Assembly: GCF_030704685.1 (NCBI RefSeq)
Contig: NZ_JAUZDX010000024.1
Coordinates: 24,025-88,024 of the forward strand
Source of the DNA: Acidovorax sp. A1169
GTDB lineage: Bacteria; Pseudomonadota; Gammaproteobacteria; Burkholderiales; Burkholderiaceae_C
Direction: 5' to 3'
Length of the DNA: 64,000 nt
Each line of letters starts with the position of its first letter. Within the stretch, counting starts at the first letter, position 1. The notes under the pieces were generated by a model that had not been told where the DNA came from, did not search any database, and worked only from the letters and a program-made list of their open reading frames with translations. Both the position numbers and the translations under genes were made by a program. This document shows, piece after piece, positions 43,690 through 50,933 of the stretch.

Positions 43690-45255
43690 CTAGCCCAAAC
43701 GGAACACGCTGACCAGCTGTTCGAGCTTGGCCGCCTGCACGTTCAGCGACTCGGCGGCCGAGGCTGCTTCCTCGACCAGGGCTGCGTTCTGCTGCGTGAC
43801 CTGGTCCATGTTGGTGATGGCCACGTTCACCTGGTCGATGCCCGACGACTGCTCCTGGCTCGCGGAGGCGATCTCGCTGATGATCTGCGTCACCTGCTGC
43901 ACGCTCTTCACCACCTCGGTCATGGTGCTGCCGGCTTCGTCCACGAGGCGGGTGCTTTCACCCACCTTGGTCACCGAGGCGTCGATCAGTTGCTTGATCT
44001 CCTTGGCTGCGGCGGCGCTGCGCTGCGCCAGGGCGCGTACCTCGCTGGCCACCACGGCAAAGCCGCGGCCTTGCTCGCCTGCCCGCGCAGCCTCCACGGC
44101 GGCATTCAGCGCCAGGATATTGGTCTGGAAGGCAATGCCGTCGATCACGCCGATGATGTCCACGATCTTCTTCGACGAGGTGTTCACTTCGCCCATGGTG
44201 CTCACCACCTGGTTCACCACGGCACCGCCGCGCACGGCCACTTCGGAGGCGGTGGCCGCCAACTGGCTGGCGTGGCGCGCGTTGTCGGCGTTCTGGCGCA
44301 CGGTGCTGGTCAGCTCCTCCATGGAGGCGGCGGTCTGCTGCAGTGAACTGGCCTGCTGCTCGGTGCGTGCCGACAGGTCGTTGTTACCCGCTGCGATCTC
44401 GGTCGATGCGGTGGCGATGGACTGCGTGCCCGAGCGCACCTCGCTCACGATGTTGGCGATGCTGGTGCGCATGTCCTGCATGCCGTGCAGCAGGCTGGAC
44501 TTGTCGCCGGGTTTCAGGGCGATGTCCATCGACAGGTCGCCCTGCGCCATCTGCTCGGTGATGCGGGCCGCATAGTCGGGCTCGCCACCGAGCTGGCGCA
44601 GGATGCCGCGCGAGATCAGCATGCCCACGCCCAGCAGCAGGGCGGCCAGCACCACCGCGCCCAGGCCGAACTTGAGAATGCGCTCGTTTACGGTCGAGTT
44701 CACCGTGTCCACGTACACCCCCGAGCCCACCACCCAGCCCCAGGGCGCAAAGCCCTTGACGTAGGAGGCCTTGAGCACCGGGTCGGTGTTGCCCGGCTTG
44801 GGCCACAGGTAGAGCACGAAGCCCGCCTCGCGGGCCTTGACCACGTTCACGAACTCCACGAACAAGCGCATGCCCGTGGGGTCCTTGTTGTCCGAGAGGT
44901 CCTTGCCGTCGAGCTCCGGGCGGATCGGGTGCATCACCATCACGGGTTGCATGTCATTGATCCAGAAATACTCGTTGCCGCTGTAGCGCATGGCGCGCAG
45001 GCTGTCCTTGGCCATCTGCTGGGCCTGGGCTTCGGGCATCTTGCCGGCCTTGGCCTGCGCGTGGAAGTGGACGATGAGGCTGTGCGCCGACTCGACGTTC
45101 TGGCGCACGCTGCTCTTGCGCTCTTCCATGATGAGGCTGCGCTCCGAGCCGAGCAGGATGGCGGTGATGACCGCGATGCCGGCAAGCGCGCAGGCAATCA
45201 GAAGGCCCATGCGCCTGGCGATGCCCATGGGCCGCCGCTGGGAGGTATCCACCAT
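43690..45255 (-). CDS. Methyl-accepting chemotaxis protein with single Cache sensor (521 aa)
   Basis: Inner-membrane chemoreceptor. The first helix is at ~17-38, then a periplasmic sCache domain (~40-190). That domain has the family's SLRAMRYSGNEYFWINDM, HPIRPELDGKDLSDNKDPTG and GFAPWGWVVGSGVYVD. The second helix is at ~208-228, followed by a HAMP region (GGEPDYAARITEQMAQGDL). A long coiled signalling domain has the hairpin tip GIDGIAFQTNILALNAAVEAARAGEQGRGFAVVA-type consensus (seen as NILALNAAVEAARAG). No CheR-docking pentapeptide is at the C-terminus. The ATG at 45255 lies 16 codons inside the open frame. The ligand is unknown, probably a small organic acid. Confidence 0.93.
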   Translation of the reverse strand: MVDTSQRRPMGIARRMGLLIACALAGIAVITAILLGSERSLIMEERKSSVRQNVESAHSLIVHFHAQAKAGKMPEAQAQQMAKDSLRAMRYSGNEYFWINDMQPVMVMHPIRPELDGKDLSDNKDPTGMRLFVEFVNVVKAREAGFVLYLWPKPGNTDPVLKASYVKGFAPWGWVVGSGVYVDTVNSTVNERILKFGLGAVVLAALLLGVGMLISRGILRQLGGEPDYAARITEQMAQGDLSMDIALKPGDKSSLLHGMQDMRTSIANIVSEVRSGTQSIATASTEIAAGNNDLSARTEQQASSLQQTAASMEELTSTVRQNADNARHASQLAATASEVAVRGGAVVNQVVSTMGEVNTSSKKIVDIIGVIDGIAFQTNILALNAAVEAARAGEQGRGFAVVASEVRALAQRSAAAAKEIKQLIDASVTKVGESTRLVDEAGSTMTEVVKSVQQVTQIISEIASASQEQSSGIDQVNVAITNMDQVTQQNAALVEEAASAAESLNVQAAKLEQLVSVFRLG

Positions 45256-45495
45256 ATTCAGCCACCTTCCGTCGTGCGTTGGCGGCAGGCGCGCGCAGGC
45301 CACCCGCCTCTGACCCTGGCCAAAAACTTTCGACCAGACCGTCGGTTCATGCTAGGCAGAGTGTTGCAAGATGTACAGAAGACTGCCCGCAGTGTTTTCC
45401 CGGGTTGCCAGCGGCTCCTTTTGGGGGGTGAAAGCCGTCTCCGATGGTGGCGAGCGCTGCGCAGGGGCATCCGCAGACCCCCTTAGAATCAAGCC

Positions 45496-47511
45496 ATGTC
45501 CTATCTCGTGCTCGCCCGCAAGTACCGCCCCCGCAATTTCACCGAAATGGTGGGGCAGGAGCACGTGGTACAGGCGCTCACCAATGCGCTCACCCAGCAG
45601 CGCCTGCACCATGCCTACCTGTTCACGGGCACGCGGGGGGTGGGCAAGACCACGGTGTCGCGCATCCTGGCCAAGTCGCTCAACTGCCAGGGGCCGGACG
45701 GCACGGGCGGCATCACCGCCACGCCCTGCGGCGTGTGCCAGGCCTGCACGGACATCGATAGCGGTCGGTTCGTGGATTACACCGAGCTCGACGCCGCCTC
45801 CAACCGTGGCGTTGACGAGGTGCAGAGCCTGCTTGAACAGGCCGTGTACAAGCCGGTTCAGGGGCGCTTCAAGGTCTTCATGATCGACGAAGTGCACATG
45901 CTCACCAACACCGCCTTCAACGCCATGCTCAAGACGCTGGAGGAGCCGCCAGAGTACCTGAAGTTCGTGCTTGCCACGACGGACCCGCAGAAGGTGCCGG
46001 TCACCGTGCTCAGCCGCTGCCTGCAGTTCAACCTGCGCCCCATGGCGCCCGAGACGGTGCTCAGCCACCTCACACAGGTGCTCGCCGCCGAGAACGTGCC
46101 CGCCGAGCCCCAGGCGCTGCGCCTGCTCTCGCGCGCCGCGCGCGGCTCCATGCGCGATGCGCTTTCGCTCACCGACCAGGCGATAGCCTTCGGCAGCGGC
46201 CAGTTGCAGGAAGCCGGCGTGCGCCAGATGCTGGGCGCTGTGGACCGCTCCTACGTGTTCCGCCTCATCGAAGCCCTGGCTTCGGGCGACGGCAAAACGG
46301 TGGTGGAAACCGCCGATGTGCTGCGCCTGAACGGCCTGTCCGCCGCCTCCACGCTGGAAGAGATGAGCGCCGTGCTGCAGCGCATGGCCGTGTTTCAGGC
46401 CGTGCCGCAGATGGTGGGCGCCGTCGATGCCGACGACCCTGAGGCTGCCGAGACGGCGCGCTTGTCGGCCGCCATGCCGGCCGACGAGACGCAGCTGCTG
46501 TACAGCATGTGCCTGCATGGCCGCAGCGAGCTGGGCCTGGCGCCCGACGAATACGCAGCCCTGACCATGGTGCTATTGCGCCTGTTGGCCTTCAAACCCC
46601 CGGCCGGCGACGGCCCGGCGGAAAAAAAAACTCTGACGCGGCCTGAACCGGCGGCTTCGGCCCCCGTTCACGCCCCGGTTGCTGCCCCTTTGCCGGCGGC
46701 CCCGGGCGTGGCTGTCGTGCAGCCACCCGCTGTTGTTGTCGCTGCGCCGGCCGTGGTACCCGCAGCCGCGCCGGTGGTCACGCAGGCGCCGGCCGCCAAG
46801 GTCGTCGCTGTACCGCAGGCCTCCGCTCCAGCACCTGTGGCCGCAGCGCCCCAGGCCACCACCGCCTTGCCGGTGCGCACGCTCGACGATTTCGACCGGC
46901 AACATGGCGGGCCTGGTGACGAGGACGATGGCGGCGAGCCCGCCCGGCCACCATCGTCACCGTCACCTTCGTCTGGCGCATCCGCCACGGCCGTGGCCGA
47001 GCGCCCGGCCGCCGATGTGATGTCCATCCCCGTGCGCAGCATGTCCGCCGAGCCTGGCGTGCGCCTGCAGCCCACGGCGCATTCGCCTTCGGCGGCATCG
47101 CTGCCTGCCTCGGCCCGCTATACGCCGACCGAAGAGGGCGAGGTCTGGTACGCCACCGTGCAGTCCCTGGTGGCTGCCGAAGTGATCACCGCGCTGGTGC
47201 GCGAGCTGGCGCTGCAGTCGCAGCTGGTGGCGCGCGATGGTGGCCACTGGCTGCTGCGCGTGGAGCGCGAGTCGCTCAACCAGCCCACGGCGCGCGAGCG
47301 CCTGCGCACTGCGCTGGAAAATGCCGGCCATGCCACCCAGATCACCGTCGAGGTGGGCGTGGTGATCGACAGCCCCGCACGCCGCAATGCCGCTGCCGCT
47401 GCCGAGCGCCAGCGCGTGGCCGAAGAGATCGTGATGAATGACCCTTATGTGCAGACGCTGCTGCGCGACCATGGCGCGAAAATCGTGCCGGGCAGTATCA
47501 AGCCTGCGTGA
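45496..47511 (+). CDS. dnaX: DNA polymerase III subunits tau and gamma
   Basis: Clamp-loader ATPase, 671 aa full-length (tau). Walker A is GTRGVGKTT (~45-53). The zinc-finger cysteines are Cys64, 78, 81 and 84, Walker B is FMIDEVHML, and sensor 1 is TTDPQKVP. Domains I-III end near 370. A long Ala/Pro/Val-rich linker follows (~380-540), then the C-terminal DnaE/DnaB-binding part. Codons 376-378 contain an A9 run with stops immediately available in both other frames, so a short gamma form of about 383 aa is expected. TAGAAT at 45484-45489, with a start point expected at or next to the ATG, suggests a leaderless message. Confidence 0.96.
   Translation: MSYLVLARKYRPRNFTEMVGQEHVVQALTNALTQQRLHHAYLFTGTRGVGKTTVSRILAKSLNCQGPDGTGGITATPCGVCQACTDIDSGRFVDYTELDAASNRGVDEVQSLLEQAVYKPVQGRFKVFMIDEVHMLTNTAFNAMLKTLEEPPEYLKFVLATTDPQKVPVTVLSRCLQFNLRPMAPETVLSHLTQVLAAENVPAEPQALRLLSRAARGSMRDALSLTDQAIAFGSGQLQEAGVRQMLGAVDRSYVFRLIEALASGDGKTVVETADVLRLNGLSAASTLEEMSAVLQRMAVFQAVPQMVGAVDADDPEAAETARLSAAMPADETQLLYSMCLHGRSELGLAPDEYAALTMVLLRLLAFKPPAGDGPAEKKTLTRPEPAASAPVHAPVAAPLPAAPGVAVVQPPAVVVAAPAVVPAAAPVVTQAPAAKVVAVPQASAPAPVAAAPQATTALPVRTLDDFDRQHGGPGDEDDGGEPARPPSSPSPSSGASATAVAERPAADVMSIPVRSMSAEPGVRLQPTAHSPSAASLPASARYTPTEEGEVWYATVQSLVAAEVITALVRELALQSQLVARDGGHWLLRVERESLNQPTARERLRTALENAGHATQITVEVGVVIDSPARRNAAAAAERQRVAEEIVMNDPYVQTLLRDHGAKIVPGSIKPA
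46622..46646 (+). promoter_or_regulatory. A9 slippage/frameshift site in dnaX producing gamma
   Basis: The run of nine A's (46622-46630) reads GAA-AAA-AAA-ACT in frame. A -1 shift (or one extra A in the mRNA) reads AAC-TCT-GAC-GCG-GCC-TGA, stopping at 46644-46646. The other frame stops at TGA 46634-46636. The location just after domain III matches the known dnaX slippage sites of E. coli and Thermus. Confidence 0.8.
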
Positions 47512-47588
47512 GGCGTTTGCAGCAACCGATGCCGACAGATCGATAGACAGACAGACAACCTACAACCTCCAACCCAAGGACCACCACC

Positions 47589-47921
47589 ATGTTCAACAAA
47601 GGACAACTCGCCGGCCTGATGAAGCAAGCCCAGGCCATGCAGGACAACCTGAAGAAGGCGCAGGACGAACTGGCCTTCATCGAGGTGGAGGGCGAATCCG
47701 GCGCCGGCCTCGTGAAGGTGCTCATGACCTGCAAGCACGACGTCAAGCGCATCACCATCGATCCGAGCTTGCTGGCCGAAGACAAGGACATGCTCGAAGA
47801 CCTGGTGGCGGCTGCGTTCAATGCGGCGGTGCGCAAGGCGGAAGAGACTTCCAGTGAGAAGATGGGCAAGCTCACAGCAGGGATGCCAGGACTCCCCGGC
47901 GGCATGAAACTCCCTTTCTGA
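47589..47921 (+). CDS. ybaB: YbaB/EbfC nucleoid-associated protein
   Basis: 110-residue dimeric DNA-binding protein of the YbaB/EbfC family. It begins MFNKGQLAGLMKQAQAMQDNLKKAQDEL (helical) and has the core VEGESGAGLVKVLMTCKHDVKRITIDPSLL. It ends with the flexible Gly/Pro/Met tail GMPGLPGGMKLPF. The ATG is preceded by AAGGA. It sits between dnaX and recR, the classical order, 77 bp after dnaX. A palindromic repeat follows its stop. Confidence 0.95.
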   Translation: MFNKGQLAGLMKQAQAMQDNLKKAQDELAFIEVEGESGAGLVKVLMTCKHDVKRITIDPSLLAEDKDMLEDLVAAAFNAAVRKAEETSSEKMGKLTAGMPGLPGGMKLPF

Positions 47922-47934
47922 GGGTTTGGCTACC

Positions 47935-48034
47935 GAGCGGGCAATCTGCGTCGTTGGGCGGTGCTCGGAATCCTCACGTACTTCAAGTACGTTCCGGTTC
48001 CTGTGCTCCGTCCGCCTAGCAGCTTATCCCGCTC
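47935..48034. repeat. Palindromic dispersed repeat, copy 1 (after ybaB)
   Basis: Outer arms GAGCGGG (47935-47941)/CCCGCTC (48028-48034). The central perfect dyad is ACGTACTT (47976-47983)/AAGTACGT (47985-47992). It shares GCGTCGTTG near the left and CGCCTAGC near the right with copy 2 at 50788-50878. Confidence 0.7.
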
Positions 48035-48147
48035 GCTACGCCCTTAAGGGCGGGGTGTGAAGGCAGGGGCGGCGCATCGTTCGCTTTGCTCACTGGCGCC
48101 TGGCAGACTTCGGTTTTTTTACGGGCACTTGCTGCTTACACTGGCCT

Positions 48148-48744
48148 ATGGCTTCTTCTTCTACCAACTCCCTTGATGTTTTGATCCAGGCGCTCAAGCG
48201 GCTGCCGGGGGTGGGGGTGAAGTCGGCTTCGCGCATGGCGTTCCATCTGCTGCAGCATGACCGGGAGGGCGCCGAGGCCTTGTCACGGGCGCTGCACGAT
48301 GCGGCCGTGTCGGTGCACCACTGCAGCCGCTGCCATACCTTCACCGAGGCCGATGTGTGCAGCACCTGCCTGGACCCGGAGCGCGATGCCACGCGGCTGT
48401 GCGTGGTGGAGACGCCGGCAGACCAGTCGGCGCTGGAGCGCACGGGGGCGTTCAAGGGGCTGTACTTCGTGCTCATGGGGCGGCTCAGTCCGCTCGATGG
48501 CATCGGCCCCAAGGAGATCGGCCTGCACAAGCTCATGGACCGGGCCAGCGACGGCACGGTGCAGGAGGTGATCCTGGCGACCAATTTCAATGCCGAGGGC
48601 GAGGCGACCGCGCATGTGATCAGCGAGGCGCTCAAGGCCCGGGGCCTGCACGTCACGCGGCTGGCACGCGGCGTGCCGGTGGGCAGCGAGCTGGAATACG
48701 TGGACCTGGGCACCATCGCCCATGCGCTCGTGGACCGGCGCTGA
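48148..48744 (+). CDS. recR: Recombination mediator RecR
   Basis: 198-residue protein that with RecF/RecO loads RecA at gaps. The N-terminal helix-hairpin-helix is LIQALKRLPGVGVKSASRMAFHLL. The zinc finger is CSRCHTFTEADVCSTC, the Toprim domain holds LCVVETPADQSALERTG, and the C-terminal Walker-B-like part holds ATNFNAEGEATAHVI. A TACACT hexamer at 48137-48142 would place the start point at about the ATG, so a leaderless message is possible. It completes the dnaX-ybaB-recR set. Confidence 0.96.
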   Translation: MASSSTNSLDVLIQALKRLPGVGVKSASRMAFHLLQHDREGAEALSRALHDAAVSVHHCSRCHTFTEADVCSTCLDPERDATRLCVVETPADQSALERTGAFKGLYFVLMGRLSPLDGIGPKEIGLHKLMDRASDGTVQEVILATNFNAEGEATAHVISEALKARGLHVTRLARGVPVGSELEYVDLGTIAHALVDRR

Positions 48745-48784
48745 GTGCAGGGCCGCTTAGAATCTTCCCCCTCCTATCGATTCA

Positions 48785-48841
48785 ATGGCTTTCCAGGCAA
48801 GGCTGGCAGGCAATAGCAAGAAGAAAGTGCAACAAGAATGA
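48785..48841 (+). CDS. 18-codon upstream ORF overlapping the MAPEG start
   Basis: ATG at 48785 opens an 18-codon frame encoding a Lys/Gln-rich peptide (MAFQARLAGNSKKKVQQE). Its TGA overlaps the MAPEG ATG as ATGA. TAGAAT at 48758-48763 is a candidate -10 upstream. It has no obvious ribosome site of its own, so translation is unproven; the exact ATGA overlap is the main reason to list it. Confidence 0.35.
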   Translation: MAFQARLAGNSKKKVQQE

Positions 48842-49263
48842 ACTCCTCCATGCACATGGCCCGTTTCACGGCGGCCTACTGGTGTGTGCTGGTGGCTGCG
48901 CTGCTGCCCATGGTGTGCTCCTACCTGGCCAAGAGCGGGGGGCTGGGAAAATCGCGCGGGCAGGGCGGTTTCGACAACAGCGACCCACGGGCCTGGCTGG
49001 CCCGGCAGACGGGCTGGCAGGCACGCGCCAATGCGGCGCAGACCAACAGCTTCGAGGCGCTGCCGTTCTTCATCGGCGCGGTGATCATTGCGCACCAGCT
49101 CGGCGCAGGCCAGACACTGCTGGACCTGGCAGCCCTGCTGTGGGTGTTTCTGCGCATTTTTTACATCATGATGTATGTGGCGGACATGCCCACCGTGCGC
49201 AGTGCGCTGTGGTCGGGTGCCTTGCTCGTCAACATCGGCATCCTGTTCATGGGATACCGCTGA
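48838..49263 (+). CDS. MAPEG-family membrane protein (141 aa)
   Basis: Four-helix membrane protein of the MAPEG superfamily (glutathione-transferase-like and leukotriene-synthase-like proteins). Helices lie at ~10-30, ~72-92, ~95-113 and ~122-138. The motif RANAAQTNSFEALPFFIGAVIIAH, with the conserved Asn and Glu at the start of helix 2, is typical. The bacterial function is unknown, perhaps glutathione-dependent detoxification. The ATG at 48838 has only a weak AAGAAA upstream and overlaps the preceding short ORF. A terminator follows. Confidence 0.85.
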   Translation: MNSSMHMARFTAAYWCVLVAALLPMVCSYLAKSGGLGKSRGQGGFDNSDPRAWLARQTGWQARANAAQTNSFEALPFFIGAVIIAHQLGAGQTLLDLAALLWVFLRIFYIMMYVADMPTVRSALWSGALLVNIGILFMGYR

Positions 49264-49297
49264 TCGCCAGGGCTGGCGGGCGTTTTCCGCCCGCGGC

Positions 49298-49321
49298 CGG
49301 GCCCTCGCGGCCCGCTTTTTT
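49298..49321 (+). terminator. Terminator after the MAPEG gene
   Basis: CGGGCC (49298-49303) pairs with GGCCCG (49309-49314) around a five-base loop, then C and six T's. Confidence 0.8.
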
Positions 49322-49450
49322 GCCCCTCGCGGGCCCCACGCCACTGTCACCTACGTATTAGTCCTCAGGGGTAGTCCCTGATGCCTGCCGGGCTATGCTG
49401 AGGCACGATTGTTGCAGTGCAACAATGGCCTCTTCGCCTTTCATTTTTCC

Positions 49451-50503
49451 ATGTCCAGTCCCTTGCTCAGCCGCCGCGCATTTGGTGCCGTATCCGCCCT
49501 TTCGGCGGCTGCGGTGTTTGCGCCTGCCGTGCTGTCGCAGCAGGCGGCCGCGCCGGGGCTGGGTCGCGTCACGGTCGCTGTCGGGGGGCAAAGCGTGCTT
49601 TACCACCTGCCGCTGGCGCTGGCCGACCTGCTGGGCTATTTTGAGAGCGAAGGGCTGCAGGTGGTGGTCTCCGACTTTGCCGGTGGCGCCATGGCACTGC
49701 AGGCCGTGTTGCAAGGGGCGGCCGATGTGGGCTCGGGGGCTTACGAATACACCATTCGCCAGCAGGTGCGTGGCAGCTACCTGCGCGCCATGGCGGTGCA
49801 TGGCCGCGCGCCGCAGATCGCCATGGGCGTTTCGCGCAAGGCCTTGCCGCGCTACGAGGCACTGGCTGACCTCGCGGGCCGGCGCATCGGTGTCTCGGCC
49901 CTGGGGTCGTCCACGCACCTCATGGCCATTCACCTGCTGGCGCGCGCCGGCATGCGCGAGCGCGACGTGGGCTTCGTGGGCGTGGGCTCGGGCGCACCGG
50001 CCGTGGCGGCGCTGCGCACGGGCCAGGTACATGCGCTGTGCCATGCCGATCCCATCATGACGCTGCTGGAGCAGAAGATGGACGTGCACATCGTGGGCGA
50101 CATGCGCACCCTGAAGGGCTCACAGGAGCTGTTTGGCGGCAACATGCCGGCCGGTTGCCTGTATGCGCCCCAGGCCTTCGTGCAAAAGCAGGCGGCCCAG
50201 GTGCAGGCGCTGACCAATGGCATCGTGCATGCGCTCAAGTGGCTGCAGACGGCCGCGCCGGCCGACCTGATCAAGGTGGTGCCGCCCAGCTACCTGCTGG
50301 GCGACCGGGGCCTGTACCTGGCCGCCTTCAGCCGCGTGCGCGAGACCTTCTCGCCCAACGGCCTGATGCCCGACGACGGGCCCGCCACCGCGCTGCGCGT
50401 GCTGGGCCGTACCGGCCCCGAGGTGACCGACGCGAAGGTTGACCTGGCCCGCACCCACAGCAACGAGTGGGTGCGCAAGGCGCGGCAGAAGTACAACGTC
50501 TGA
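49451..50503 (+). CDS. NMT1/THI5-like ABC transporter substrate-binding protein (350 aa)
   Basis: Periplasmic binding protein of the nitrate/sulfonate/taurine type. The N-terminus SRRAFGAVSALSAAAVFAPAVLS is a likely twin-arginine signal. The mature part starts with VTVAVGGQSVLYHLPLALADLLGYFESEGLQVVVSDFAGG, the classical NMT1 opening, and continues with GAADVGSGAYEYTI and GRRIGVSALGSSTHL. No permease or ATPase gene is adjacent, so it may supply a transporter encoded elsewhere. I chose the ATG at 49451 for the complete signal peptide. The ligand is unknown. Confidence 0.85.
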   Translation: MSSPLLSRRAFGAVSALSAAAVFAPAVLSQQAAAPGLGRVTVAVGGQSVLYHLPLALADLLGYFESEGLQVVVSDFAGGAMALQAVLQGAADVGSGAYEYTIRQQVRGSYLRAMAVHGRAPQIAMGVSRKALPRYEALADLAGRRIGVSALGSSTHLMAIHLLARAGMRERDVGFVGVGSGAPAVAALRTGQVHALCHADPIMTLLEQKMDVHIVGDMRTLKGSQELFGGNMPAGCLYAPQAFVQKQAAQVQALTNGIVHALKWLQTAAPADLIKVVPPSYLLGDRGLYLAAFSRVRETFSPNGLMPDDGPATALRVLGRTGPEVTDAKVDLARTHSNEWVRKARQKYNV

Positions 50504-50622
50504 GACTGCCTGCGCATCAAGCGCCTCCTGCGCTTTCGGGACGGGAAGATGGCTTACATTGGCCGGCATCCGGTTTGCCGTAGTCTCGGCACACCAACTT
50601 CCTACCCACCAAGGATTTCTCC

Positions 50623-50775
50623 ATGGCATTCTCCCTCAGCATCGGCCCGCTCGTCTCCCTGATCGCGGGCATCCTCATCCTTGTCATGCCGCGCCTGCTC
50701 AGCACCATCGTGGCCATCTACCTCATCGTCATGGGAGTGCTAGGACTAATGGGCATGCATTCCCTCAAGCTCTGA
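50623..50775 (+). CDS. DUF3096-like small membrane protein (50 aa)
   Basis: Short gene with AAGGA at 50611-50615 and ATG at 50623. The 50-residue product (MAFSLSIGPLVSLIAGILIL..., then a basic MPRLL turn and LSTIVAIYLIVMGVLGLMG) forms two membrane helices joined by a positively charged turn. This is the pattern of the DUF3096 family, whose function is unknown. A palindromic repeat begins 12 bp after its stop. Confidence 0.75.
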   Translation: MAFSLSIGPLVSLIAGILILVMPRLLSTIVAIYLIVMGVLGLMGMHSLKL

Positions 50776-50787
50776 GGGGGGTGAGTC

Positions 50788-50878
50788 GCTGAGAAAACCT
50801 CCCTGGCGTCGTTGCTCCGTCGTGCCGTACTTTCAGTACTGTCTGCGACGGAGCGCCTAGCCAGGAAGCTTTTTCAGC
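50788..50878. repeat. Palindromic dispersed repeat, copy 2 (after the DUF3096-like gene)
   Basis: A ~91-nt hairpin nested in layers: GCTGAG.AAA near 50788 with TTTTTCAGC at 50870-50878, CCTGGC (50802-50807)/GCCAGG (50860-50865), GCTCCGTCG (50814-50822)/CGACGGAGC (50846-50854), and GTACT/AGTAC at the tip (50827-50839). Shares GCGTCGTTG and CGCCTAGC with copy 1. Confidence 0.8.
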
Positions 50879-50933
50879 AACTCTTGAGAGTGGGGTCTGA
50901 GCTGCTGCTCAAAGCGCAGTAGACCCTTGGGGC

